5,065 nucleotides of DNA from an uncultured Clostridia bacterium (GCA_937912045.1 CALDPI010000280.1:1-5065); one strand, 5' to 3'. Shown: positions 1 through 5,065, counted from the stretch's first letter. The notes: generated by a model not told the origin, from the sequence alone. Numbers and translations: made by a program.

Positions 1-311
1 TTGCACGTATTAATTCTAAAAAGTGCGTAGGCTGTGGACTTTGCGCGAAGGAATGTCCCAAGGGCATTATCGAGATTATTCCGCAAATCAGCCGTGTTGC
101 AGTTGCGTGCAGCAGTCTTGATAAGGGCGCAGCTGCGCGCAAAAAATGCAAAAACGCCTGCATAGGCTGTAAAAAATGTGAGCTTAACTGTCCTCAAAAG
201 GCAATAACAGTTCAGAATAACGTTGCTATAATTGATTATGATAAATGCGATGGATGTAATAAATGTGCAGAAAACTGTCCCACACACTGTATAAAAACGT
301 TGGTTGGTTAA
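1..311 (+). CDS. rnfB: RnfB, electron transport complex iron-sulfur subunit (3' part only)
   Basis: This is the C-terminal 102 codons of RnfB, open at the left edge; the first complete codon begins at base 3 and TAA is at 309-311. Rnf oxidises reduced ferredoxin, reduces NAD+ and pumps Na+ or H+. RnfB is the peripheral polyferredoxin subunit that passes electrons into the complex. Seen directly: three CxxCxxCxxxCP motifs in the visible part, at residues 8-19 (CVGCGLCAKECP), 53-64 (CIGCKKCELNCP) and 82-93 (CDGCNKCAENCP), plus extra cysteines at 36 and 49 in the stretch CSSLDKGAAARKKC. That spacer, followed by a pair of ferredoxin motifs, is typical of clostridial RnfB rather than a generic 2[4Fe-4S] ferredoxin. 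The N-terminal membrane segment and first cluster domain lie outside the window. In rnfCDGEAB operons rnfB is the last gene, which fits the accessory genes that follow. The stop abuts the next ATG, suggesting translational coupling. Confidence 0.93.
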   Translation, partial: ARINSKKCVGCGLCAKECPKGIIEIIPQISRVAVACSSLDKGAAARKKCKNACIGCKKCELNCPQKAITVQNNVAIIDYDKCDGCNKCAENCPTHCIKTLVG

Positions 312-674
312 ATGAGTATAAAAAAACTGTTGTCTGAACACAAAAACGATATAATCCTGGCGGTTTCTATATTGGGCTTGAGTGCCGTCTGTTTTGCTAT
401 TTTTTTGTTGACAATGAAAAACGGGAAATACGTATCGGTTTCGGTGGACGGCAGGGAAGTGTTTAAAGAAAGCATTAATGCCACTATCGAAAAAACCATC
501 ACCACAGGTGCCGATGGTGCCGAGGAAAACGTCCTCGTTATCAGTGACGGAAAAGCATATGTAAAAAGTGCAACCTGTCCTGACAAAATCTGTGTTGGTC
601 ACAGAAAAATTTCAAAAACGGGCGAAAGCATCGTCTGTCTTCCACACAAGGTAGTTGTGTCGATTACAGAATAG
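312..674 (+). CDS. NusG domain II-containing membrane-anchored protein
   Basis: This 120-residue protein has a short basic N-terminus, one transmembrane helix at about residues 13-35, and an extracytoplasmic domain at about 37-118. The domain matches the NusG domain II family (NusG_II). The tell-tale part is CPDKICVGHRKISKTGE (89-105) followed by IVCLPHKVVV (107-116), with cysteines at 89, 94 and 109. Despite the name it is not the transcription factor NusG: it lacks the NGN and KOW layout and is membrane bound. The family is commonly found beside Gx transporter, ApbE and Rnf genes in Clostridia. Its biochemical role is not established; a link to flavin, quinone or electron-transfer machinery is inferred from gene neighbours. 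The ATG directly follows the rnfB stop with no clear Shine-Dalgarno, and the next Met is at residue 35 after the membrane helix, so this start is well supported and translation is probably coupled to rnfB. Confidence 0.88.
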   Translation: MSIKKLLSEHKNDIILAVSILGLSAVCFAIFLLTMKNGKYVSVSVDGREVFKESINATIEKTITTGADGAEENVLVISDGKAYVKSATCPDKICVGHRKISKTGESIVCLPHKVVVSITE

Positions 675-688
675 GGAATGGTGTTTGT

Positions 689-1192
689 ATGTCGAAAATT
701 AAAAAAATAACATTCCTCAGCATATTTGTTGCCTTTTCCATTGTTTTATCCTACGTAGAGATGCTCCTGCCGCCGATATGGTCGGCTGTGCCGGGAATAA
801 AGGTTGGCCTGCCAAACGTTATAATCATCTTCATATTATATAAGCTTTCATTTAAGCACGCTGTGATAACCTCACTCATACGCGTTTTTGCAGTGGCTTT
901 GCTTTTTGGCAATGTGCTGACACTTTCGTATAGCCTTGCAGGTGCGGTGCTCAGCCTGACTATTATGTTTCTTTTGAAAAAGACTGCACTTTTTTCAATG
1001 GTTGGTGTCAGTATTGCGGGCGGTGTTGTGCACAATCTCGGACAGATTATCGTCGCAATGCTAGTGATGCAAACCAAACAAATAGGATATTATATGCTTG
1101 TCCTCGCCGTAACCGGTGTTTTGGCAGGCATAGTTGTCGGATTGCTGGGCGCTCTGCTTTTAAAACGCACAGAAAAATTAAAGATAGGTTAA
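689..1192 (+). CDS. Gx transporter family protein (heptaprenyl diphosphate synthase component I-like)
   Basis: This 167-residue, very hydrophobic integral membrane protein has about five or six transmembrane helices (roughly 7-26, 40-54, 57-75, 78-97, 102-127, 133-158) and a basic C-terminus. Family marks seen: PGIKVGLPN at 35-43, Arg65 in the third helix, YSLAGAVLS at 81-89 and SIAGGVVHNLGQI at 108-120. These fit the family annotated as Hpre_diP_synt_I or Gx transporter. The old name comes from association with polyprenyl diphosphate synthase genes, but the protein has the look of a small S-component-like transporter, not a prenyltransferase. It lacks the aspartate-rich DDxxD motifs of a synthase. 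The substrate is unknown. It begins 14 bp after the NusG_II gene, with a weak GGG/GGTG-type ribosome site, so it is probably the last gene of the rnf transcript. No polyprenyl synthase partner follows within the window. Confidence 0.87.
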   Translation: MSKIKKITFLSIFVAFSIVLSYVEMLLPPIWSAVPGIKVGLPNVIIIFILYKLSFKHAVITSLIRVFAVALLFGNVLTLSYSLAGAVLSLTIMFLLKKTALFSMVGVSIAGGVVHNLGQIIVAMLVMQTKQIGYYMLVLAVTGVLAGIVVGLLGALLLKRTEKLKIG

Positions 1193-1194
1193 AT

Positions 1195-1218
1195 GCATAT
1201 ATTGTTGACAATGTATGC
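1195..1218. promoter_or_regulatory. Inverted repeat over the -35 box (candidate operator)
   Basis: Arms 1195-1205 and 1208-1218 are inverted copies separated by 2 bp, with one mismatch (T1200 opposite G1213). The core reads ATTGT-TG-ACAAT. The right half contains most of the -35 hexamer (1205-1210) of the next gene's promoter, so a protein bound here would compete with RNA polymerase. There is no T-run after it, which argues against an intrinsic terminator for the rnf operon, although the hairpin could still form in its transcript. I do not recognise the motif as a Rex, Fur or PerR box. Confidence 0.45.
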
Positions 1219-1233
1219 TCGTTATAGTATAAT
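1205..1233 (+). promoter_or_regulatory. Consensus sigma-70/SigA promoter of the lipoprotein gene
   Basis: TTGACA at 1205-1210 and TATAAT at 1228-1233 are separated by 17 bp, a perfect match to the vegetative consensus. Transcription would start near 1240, giving a leader of about 33 nt before the ATG at 1274. A promoter this good next to a strong ribosome binding site implies high expression unless repressed through the overlapping dyads. Confidence 0.82.
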
Positions 1234-1258
1234 TTGTTTGACAAAAAAATAACAAATT
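1231..1258. promoter_or_regulatory. Second inverted repeat downstream of the -10 (possible operator)
   Basis: Arms AATTTGTT (1231-1238) and AACAAATT (1251-1258) are perfect inverted copies around a 12-bp A-rich spacer. A tighter dyad, TTTGT-TTG-ACAAA, is centred at 1239 and resembles the ATTGT-TG-ACAAT core centred at 1206.5. The centres are 32-33 bp apart, about three helical turns. If transcription starts near 1240, the left arm is not in the RNA, so any function would be as DNA. AT-rich sequence makes chance dyads common, so this is tentative. Confidence 0.3.
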
Positions 1259-1273
1259 TTAGGAGATGACAAA

Positions 1274-2263
1274 ATGAAAAAATTACTCAGCATTGTATTA
1301 ATGGCAGCACTTGTTTTATCAGTGGCTTCACTTGCCGGTTGCGGTGAAAATGAAACACTTAAATTTGGTATGGGCGTTCACGCTTACTCACAGGGAATAA
1401 CCAGCGCTGATGCCGATACTAACGGCAAGGCAGAGTTCGTGACAACCGTTGCAGCAGTTCTCTTAAACAAGGACGGAAAAATTGTTAAATGCGACATTGA
1501 CACAATGTCAAACGAGGTTGCTTTCACTTCAGAGGGTAAGTTTGTTGTCGCCAATGAATTTGCATCAAAATACGAAAAGGGCAAGGACTACGGCATGGTC
1601 GCGTATGGCGGTGCCACTAAAGAATGGTTCGAGCAGGTAGACGCGTTCGAGGCCTTGGTTGCCGGCAAAACTGTGACAGAGGTTAAGGCGCTTGTTGCCG
1701 AAAATAATAAGGGTACTGACGAGGTTGTTAAGGCAGGTTGTACCGTATTTGTAAATGACTTTGTACTTGCTCTCGAAAAGGCTATTGCTTCTGCTAAAGA
1801 GTCTAAAGCAACCGCTGACGATACCGTTAACGTTGCTCTCGTTTCCACCCAGACAGGCTCCAAGGATGCCGCCGCTGACGCCGCAGGTCTTAACGAGGTT
1901 GACACAACCGCTACAGCAGCCGTTGTCGGTGAGGATGGCAAGGTTGTTGCTGTTTTGACCGATGCACTTCAGGGCAAAGTAAGCTTTGATGCCAAGGGCG
2001 TTACTGAGGATACCGCAAAGGCCATCACCACAAAGCTTGATGCAGGTGAAAACTATGGTATGGTTGCATATGGTGGTGCTAAAAAAGAGTGGTTCGACCA
2101 GGCCGATGCATTTAATGCTGCTTGCGTTGGCAAGACAGCAGATGAGGTTAAAGCATTGGCTGTTGACACCGGATACGGAATTGATACCTTGCAGACCGCT
2201 GGCTGCACAATTAATATTGCAGATATGGTAAAGGCCGCTGTAAAAGCTGCTACAATCGATTAA
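1274..2263 (+). CDS. Predicted lipoprotein with two copies of an FMN-binding-like domain, function unknown
   Basis: This 329-residue exported protein starts with a lipoprotein signal peptide, positive residues KK then a hydrophobic run, ending in lipobox LAGC (Cys23). Two homologous domains follow, at about residues 30-175 and 183-329, offset by 155 residues. The best-conserved block is YGMVAYGG-x2-KEWF-x-Q-x-DAF...GKT..EVKAL at 106-140 and 261-295, with 26 of 35 positions identical. Each domain begins with a strand pair around a DGKIV/DGKVV turn (67-71, 221-225). Each ends with TDEVVKAGCT (148-157) or IDTLQTAGCT (303-312) and an alpha-helical tail. This layout recalls FMN-binding domains, whose DxxSGAT motif is flavinylated by ApbE. 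Here the tetrapeptide is AGCT and the Asp lies 8 rather than 6 residues before the Thr, so covalent FMN is not assured. The start is secure: AGGAGA at 1261-1266, 7 nt from ATG. It has its own promoter and terminator. It is rich in Ala, Val, Lys and Asp. Export is certain; the family assignment is inference. Confidence 0.85.
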   Translation: MKKLLSIVLMAALVLSVASLAGCGENETLKFGMGVHAYSQGITSADADTNGKAEFVTTVAAVLLNKDGKIVKCDIDTMSNEVAFTSEGKFVVANEFASKYEKGKDYGMVAYGGATKEWFEQVDAFEALVAGKTVTEVKALVAENNKGTDEVVKAGCTVFVNDFVLALEKAIASAKESKATADDTVNVALVSTQTGSKDAAADAAGLNEVDTTATAAVVGEDGKVVAVLTDALQGKVSFDAKGVTEDTAKAITTKLDAGENYGMVAYGGAKKEWFDQADAFNAACVGKTADEVKALAVDTGYGIDTLQTAGCTINIADMVKAAVKAATID

Positions 2264-2275
2264 TTTGTATATAAT

Positions 2276-2314
2276 AATTAGAGGTGTCGCATTCCCGACA
2301 CCTCTTAATTTTAT
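2276..2314 (+). terminator. Intrinsic terminator after the lipoprotein gene
   Basis: GAGGTGTCG (2281-2289) pairs perfectly with CGACACCTC (2296-2304) around a 6-nt loop. AATTA (2276-2280) can extend the stem with TAATT (2306-2310) across one bulged base. TTAATTTTATTT follows. The hairpin lies 17 bp after the lipoprotein stop and before apbE, so it should make the lipoprotein message mainly monocistronic and limit read-through into apbE-pyk. Confidence 0.82.
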
Positions 2315-2316
2315 TT

Positions 2317-2320
2317 AAGG
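2317..2320 (+). promoter_or_regulatory. Weak, distant ribosome binding site of apbE
   Basis: AAGG at 2317-2320 is the only plausible Shine-Dalgarno before the ATG at 2335, but the gap of 14 nt is long. It suggests modest translation of apbE compared with the gene before it. No promoter of comparable quality is visible between the terminator and this site. Confidence 0.35.
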
Positions 2321-2334
2321 ATTGGATTTTTCAG

Positions 2335-3378
2335 ATGAAAAGATTTCTCTGCCTTTTTTTGTGCTTGGTTATGTTAGCAACCCTCTCCGGTTGCGCCACA
2401 ACAAAATATACCGACTACTCCTTTGATTATTTTGATACCGTTACAACAATTATCGGCTTTGAAAAGGAAAAGGCAACGTTTGACAAGATTTGTGCTGAAA
2501 TAAAGCGCGAACTGTCGGTGTATCATAGGCTGTATAATATATATAATAAGTACGACGGCATTAATAATCTTGCTTCGGTCAATCAAACCACAGGCGGCGA
2601 GCATACGACTGTTTCGGTTGATGCTAAAATCATAAATTTGCTTTCCTTTGCAAATGATATGTATAACACCACAAACGGCAAGCTGAACGTAGCTTTTGGC
2701 AGTGTGCTTAACGTTTGGCATCAGCACAGGGAAGAGGGCATCAACAACCCGTCCTCTGCGACACTTCCGTCCTTTGACGTTTTAAAAAATGCGGCAGTGC
2801 ATACAGATATAAACAATATGGTGCTTGATGCCGAAAAAAGCACGGTCTACCTGCGTGACCCACTGATGCGTCTTGACGTGGGTGCCGTTGCAAAGGGATA
2901 TGCGGTTGAGCAGGTTGCTCTTTGGATGAAAAGCAAGGGCTATACGGGTTATATATTAAACGTTGGCGGAAACGTGCGGTGTGTCGGCAGGCGTGCAGAC
3001 GGAGAAAAATGGAAGGTCGGAATAGAAAATCCCGATACGGATGACGATGACAAGCCGTATATTGAATACCTCTTGCTTGAGGATATGTCACTTGTCACCA
3101 GCGGTTCGTACCAACGCTTTTATGTAGTTGACGGTAAGAATTATCATCATATAATAGACCCGTCAACGCTTATGCCGGGTGAAAATTTTCTATCCGTTTC
3201 GGTGCTCACAAAAAGCTCCGCACTTGCAGATGCACTCTCGACTGCGCTGTTCACAATGAGCTTTGAGGATGGCTTTTCTCTTGTTGCTAAAACCGATGGG
3301 GTAGAGGCAATGTGGGTTATGCCAAACGGCGAGCAAAAATATTCAGAGGGTTTTAAAAAGTATTGTTCTGATAAATAA
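2335..3378 (+). CDS. apbE: FAD:protein FMN transferase (ApbE), predicted lipoprotein
   Basis: ApbE moves FMN from FAD onto a Thr or Ser of target proteins outside the cytoplasm, with Mg2+, releasing AMP. This 347-residue copy is full length. It has a signal peptide with lipobox LSGC (Cys20), so it is tethered on the outer face of the membrane. Family motifs in order: FDTVTT at 33-38, LDVGAVAKGYAV at 180-191, NVGGN at 209-213, SGSYQRFY at 256-263, HHIIDPSTLMP at 271-281 and ADALST at 298-303, containing the metal-binding Asp299 and Thr303. No key residue looks lost. I chose ATG 2335 because the signal peptide begins there. The in-frame GTG at 2284 lies inside the terminator stem and would add 17 residues that spoil the signal. 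Rnf genes upstream supply the classic targets, RnfG and RnfD (off window). The duplicated lipoprotein just before it is a possible further target. It probably shares a message with pyk, 17 bp downstream. Confidence 0.94.
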   Translation: MKRFLCLFLCLVMLATLSGCATTKYTDYSFDYFDTVTTIIGFEKEKATFDKICAEIKRELSVYHRLYNIYNKYDGINNLASVNQTTGGEHTTVSVDAKIINLLSFANDMYNTTNGKLNVAFGSVLNVWHQHREEGINNPSSATLPSFDVLKNAAVHTDINNMVLDAEKSTVYLRDPLMRLDVGAVAKGYAVEQVALWMKSKGYTGYILNVGGNVRCVGRRADGEKWKVGIENPDTDDDDKPYIEYLLLEDMSLVTSGSYQRFYVVDGKNYHHIIDPSTLMPGENFLSVSVLTKSSALADALSTALFTMSFEDGFSLVAKTDGVEAMWVMPNGEQKYSEGFKKYCSDK

Positions 3379-3395
3379 AACAAGAAGGTTAAATT

Positions 3396-4808
3396 ATGAG
3401 AAAAACAAAAATTATATGCACCATAGGTCCATCCTGTTCGGATAAGAAAACCTTGACCGAGATGTGCCTTGCAGGAATGAACGTTGCAAGACTTAACTTT
3501 TCGCACGGCACGCACGAGGACTATCTTAAAAAGATTGAGCTTATCAAAGAGGTTAGAAAAGAGCTTAATATGCCCGTTGCAATTATGCTCGACACCAAGG
3601 GACCCGAATATCGCATTAAAACCTTCAAAAACGACAAAATTACGTTAAGAGAGGGCGATAAGTTTGTCCTCACAACTGAGGAGATTATCGGTGATGAAAA
3701 TCGCGTGTCGGTCAATTATGCAGGCCTCCCGCGTGAGCTTTCGGCAGGCGATACAATCCTTCTTAATGACGGAATGCTGACACTCTCCGTCGATAGCGTT
3801 GACGGTAACGATATTAACTGTACGGTTCTGCTCGGCGGTGAGCTTTCAAACCGCAAAAGTATGAGCTTTCCTAATAAGCATCTGCACCAGATATATTTGA
3901 GCGAGCAGGATAAAAGTGACATCCTGTTTGGTATTCAAAACGACGTCGATTTTATTGCCTGCTCATTTGTATCCTGCCGACAGGATATGGTTGATGTTAA
4001 AGAGTTTATAATGCAAAATGGCGGAAAGGATATCGACCTGATTGCAAAAATTGAAAACAGGTCAGGCGTCGACAATATCGAGGAAATCTGTGAGGAGTGC
4101 ACAGGCATAATGATTGGCCGCGGTGATATGGGTGTTGAGATTCCGTTTGAGGAACTGCCTGCCATACAAAAGCGGCTCATTACCAAATGCCGTCTCCTCG
4201 GCAGACGCGTTATTACCGCAACCGAAATGCTTGAATCAATGATTTATAATCCGCGTCCCACCAGAGCGGAAATTTCCGACGTGGCAAACGCTGTGTATGA
4301 CGGAACGAGTGCGATTATGCTCTCGGGCGAAACAGCAGCAGGAAAGTATCCTGTCAAGACGGTAAAGGCTATGTCCAAAATCGCAGAGCACACCGAAGAA
4401 AACATTCATTATAAAAAACGCTTTTTTAGCAGTTCGTTTAAAATTAAAGACACGGTCGATGCAGTTTCTCACGCCACCTGTGCAATGGCAATGGATATCG
4501 ATGCAAAGGCAATCGTTGTGTGCTCTCTTTCGGGCAAAACCGCGCGTATGGTTTCGCGCTTCCGTCCACCAATGAACGTTATCGGACTCACAACAAACGA
4601 AAAAACGTATCGCAAGCTTGCAATGTCCTGGGGAGTACTGCCTATGATGTGCGACAGGTTTGACTCAACCGACGTGCTGTTTTATACCGCCAAAAACAAG
4701 GCGATTGATGAATTTTCTTTACAAAGCGGCGACCACATAGTCATCACCGGCGGAATGACCAACGGCGTATCTGGCAACACAAACACAATAAAGGTCGAAA
4801 ACGTATAA
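3396..4808 (+). CDS. pyk: Pyruvate kinase
   Basis: Pyruvate kinase transfers phosphate from phosphoenolpyruvate to ADP, yielding pyruvate and ATP, the last step of glycolysis, in the cytoplasm. At 470 residues it is the standard length without the extra C-terminal PEP-utilising domain found in Bacillus enzymes. Landmarks: KIICTIGPS (5-13), ARLNFSHG (31-38), LDTKGPE (65-71), the B-domain from about 72 to 160, IAKIEN (216-221) with catalytic Lys218 and metal ligand Glu220, GRGDMGVEIP (241-250) with metal ligand Asp244, TATEMLESM (274-282), NPRPTRAEISDVANAVYDGT (285-304) and MLSGETAAG (308-316). The allosteric C-domain closes with GNTNTIKV (460-467). Glu71 in KGPE is the residue linked to K+ dependence. 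Small departures from the consensus are Glu277 where Gln is usual, Gly241 for Ala and Met245 for Leu. The start is supported by AAGAAGG at 3382-3388, 7 nt from ATG. It lies 17 bp after apbE, so co-transcription is likely. Confidence 0.97.
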   Translation: MRKTKIICTIGPSCSDKKTLTEMCLAGMNVARLNFSHGTHEDYLKKIELIKEVRKELNMPVAIMLDTKGPEYRIKTFKNDKITLREGDKFVLTTEEIIGDENRVSVNYAGLPRELSAGDTILLNDGMLTLSVDSVDGNDINCTVLLGGELSNRKSMSFPNKHLHQIYLSEQDKSDILFGIQNDVDFIACSFVSCRQDMVDVKEFIMQNGGKDIDLIAKIENRSGVDNIEEICEECTGIMIGRGDMGVEIPFEELPAIQKRLITKCRLLGRRVITATEMLESMIYNPRPTRAEISDVANAVYDGTSAIMLSGETAAGKYPVKTVKAMSKIAEHTEENIHYKKRFFSSSFKIKDTVDAVSHATCAMAMDIDAKAIVVCSLSGKTARMVSRFRPPMNVIGLTTNEKTYRKLAMSWGVLPMMCDRFDSTDVLFYTAKNKAIDEFSLQSGDHIVITGGMTNGVSGNTNTIKVENV

Positions 4809-4845
4809 AATAAATATCCCCCCGTATAACGGGGGGATATTTATT
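4809..4845 (+). terminator. Strong hairpin terminator of pyk
   Basis: A perfect 17-bp stem, 4809-4825 with 4829-4845, has a 3-nt loop and a CCCCCCGT/ACGGGGGG core. It begins directly after the pyk stop. The trailing T-run is imperfect (GCTATTTTAT). The opposite strand reads T-rich after the stem too (TTATTTTATACG), so it may stop transcription from both sides. Confidence 0.8.
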
Positions 4846-4858
4846 GCTATTTTATACG

Positions 4859-4880
4859 AAATTCTTGAAAAATTCTTGAA
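4859..4880. repeat. Perfect tandem duplication of an 11-bp unit
   Basis: AAATTCTTGAA occurs twice in direct succession, at 4859-4869 and 4870-4880, in the gap between the two hairpins. It looks like a slippage duplication in non-coding DNA. No function is apparent. Confidence 0.85.
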
Positions 4881-4898
4881 TTGATGAACATTATAATG

Positions 4899-4928
4899 AA
4901 AAAAGCCGCTAAAACAGCGGCTTTTTTT
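4899..4928. terminator. Bidirectional terminator between pyk and tRNA-Val
   Basis: AGCCGCT (4904-4910) pairs with AGCGGCT (4916-4922) around a 5-nt loop. The stem is flanked by A-run on the left and T-run on the right, giving a T-tract after the stem on both strands. On the - strand it sits 6 bp past the tRNA 3' end and is the natural tRNA terminator. On the + strand it backs up the pyk terminator. Confidence 0.85.
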
Positions 4929-4934
4929 AAAATA

Positions 4935-5011
4935 TGGTGGAGACAACTGGACTTGAACCAGTGACCCCTTGCATGTCAAGCAAGTACTCTAACCAACTGA
5001 GCTATGCTTCC
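4935..5011 (-). tRNA. tRNA-Val (anticodon GAC)
   Basis: This is a 77-nt tRNA with encoded CCA, read on the - strand. The parts are: acceptor GGAAGCA with TGTCTCC, D-arm GCTC-AGTTGGTTA-GAGT, anticodon stem CTTGC/GCAAG with loop TTGACAT (anticodon GAC, reads GUC, valine), variable loop GGGTC, T-arm ACTGG-TTCAAGT-CCAGT, and discriminator A then CCA. All stems pair except within the acceptor: position 4 (A) faces 69 (C), and position 5 (G) faces 68 (T), a wobble. It has its own promoter and terminator. It stands alone at the right side of the window. Confidence 0.93.
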
Positions 5012-5028
5012 AAGTAGACTTCTGCTCT

Positions 5029-5058
5029 ATTATACATTATAAAGATATCGTTTGTCAA
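5029..5058 (-). promoter_or_regulatory. Consensus promoter of tRNA-Val
   Basis: On the - strand, TTGACA (5053-5058) and TATAAT (5029-5034) are separated by 18 bp. Transcription would start near 5022, about ten bases before the mature tRNA 5' end at 5011. Both hexamers match the consensus exactly, as expected for a stable RNA gene. Confidence 0.8.
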
Positions 5059-5065
5059 CCTGTTT

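Noticed and set aside
409..414. TTGACA inside the NusG_II gene as an internal promoter
   Set aside because: The following 16-19 bp lead to no TATAAT-like sequence, and it falls in well-conserved coding sequence.
1238..1243. Second TTGACA as a tandem promoter before the lipoprotein gene
   Set aside because: The position 17 bp downstream falls on the ribosome binding site (AGGAGA) with no -10-like hexamer, so it is better explained as part of the A-rich leader or a dyad.
1588..1941. Minus-strand and shifted plus-strand open frames inside the lipoprotein gene
   Set aside because: They arise from the biased codon use of a repetitive Ala/Val/Thr-rich gene; their translations are low-complexity and have no start signals.
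2284..2334. GTG start for apbE at 2284
   Set aside because: It lies inside the terminator stem, has no ribosome site, and adds 17 residues before a typical lipoprotein signal that begins at ATG 2335.
3147..3515. Minus-strand open frame across the apbE-pyk junction
   Set aside because: It is antisense to two clearly conserved genes, has no ribosome site, and its translation resembles no protein family.
4892..4897. TATAAT before the second hairpin as a promoter for a small RNA
   Set aside because: There is no -35 element at a usable distance; the nearest TTGAAA and TTGATG are spaced 21 and 5 bp. A transcript would run at once into the terminator.
1..5065. CRISPR array, insertion sequence, or phage attachment site at the tRNA
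   Set aside because: No spaced repeats, transposase or integrase sequence, or duplicated tRNA 3' end is visible anywhere in the window.

Overview
The window looks like chromosomal DNA from a low-to-moderate GC Firmicute, most likely an anaerobe of the class Clostridia. The evidence is a clostridial-type RnfB tail, an rnf-linked NusG domain II gene and Gx transporter gene, AG-rich Shine-Dalgarno sites, and consensus TTGACA/TATAAT promoters. I cannot name the genus.

Bases 1-1192 are the end of an rnf operon on the + strand. They hold the last 102 codons of rnfB (three 4Fe-4S motifs visible), a membrane-anchored NusG domain II protein whose ATG abuts the rnfB stop, and a Gx transporter family (heptaprenyl diphosphate synthase component I-like) membrane protein. 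From 1195 to 1273 there is a regulatory segment: a consensus promoter (TTGACA-17-TATAAT) whose -35 box lies inside an 11-bp inverted repeat, with a second dyad just downstream of the -10.

Bases 1274-2263 encode a predicted lipoprotein made of two copies of one domain. Repeat 1 and repeat 2 are offset by exactly 155 residues. Its own strong promoter, a good ribosome binding site and an intrinsic terminator (2276-2314) suggest an abundant, separately transcribed surface protein. Next come apbE (2335-3378), itself a predicted lipoprotein, and a complete pyruvate kinase gene (3396-4808) 17 bp further on. A 17-bp terminator hairpin follows pyk. A second hairpin lies between pyk and a convergent tRNA-Val(GAC) gene at 4935-5011 on the - strand, which has its own consensus promoter at the right edge.

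Functionally, Rnf is a ferredoxin:NAD+ oxidoreductase that pumps ions and needs FMN covalently attached to RnfG and RnfD. ApbE is the enzyme that attaches it. The link between the window's two halves is therefore flavinylation and membrane electron transfer. The duplicated lipoprotein sits exactly between Rnf and ApbE. It ends each domain with an AGCT tetrapeptide roughly where FMN-binding domains carry S/T-G-A-T, and it is the most interesting unknown here. The other genes are conventional.
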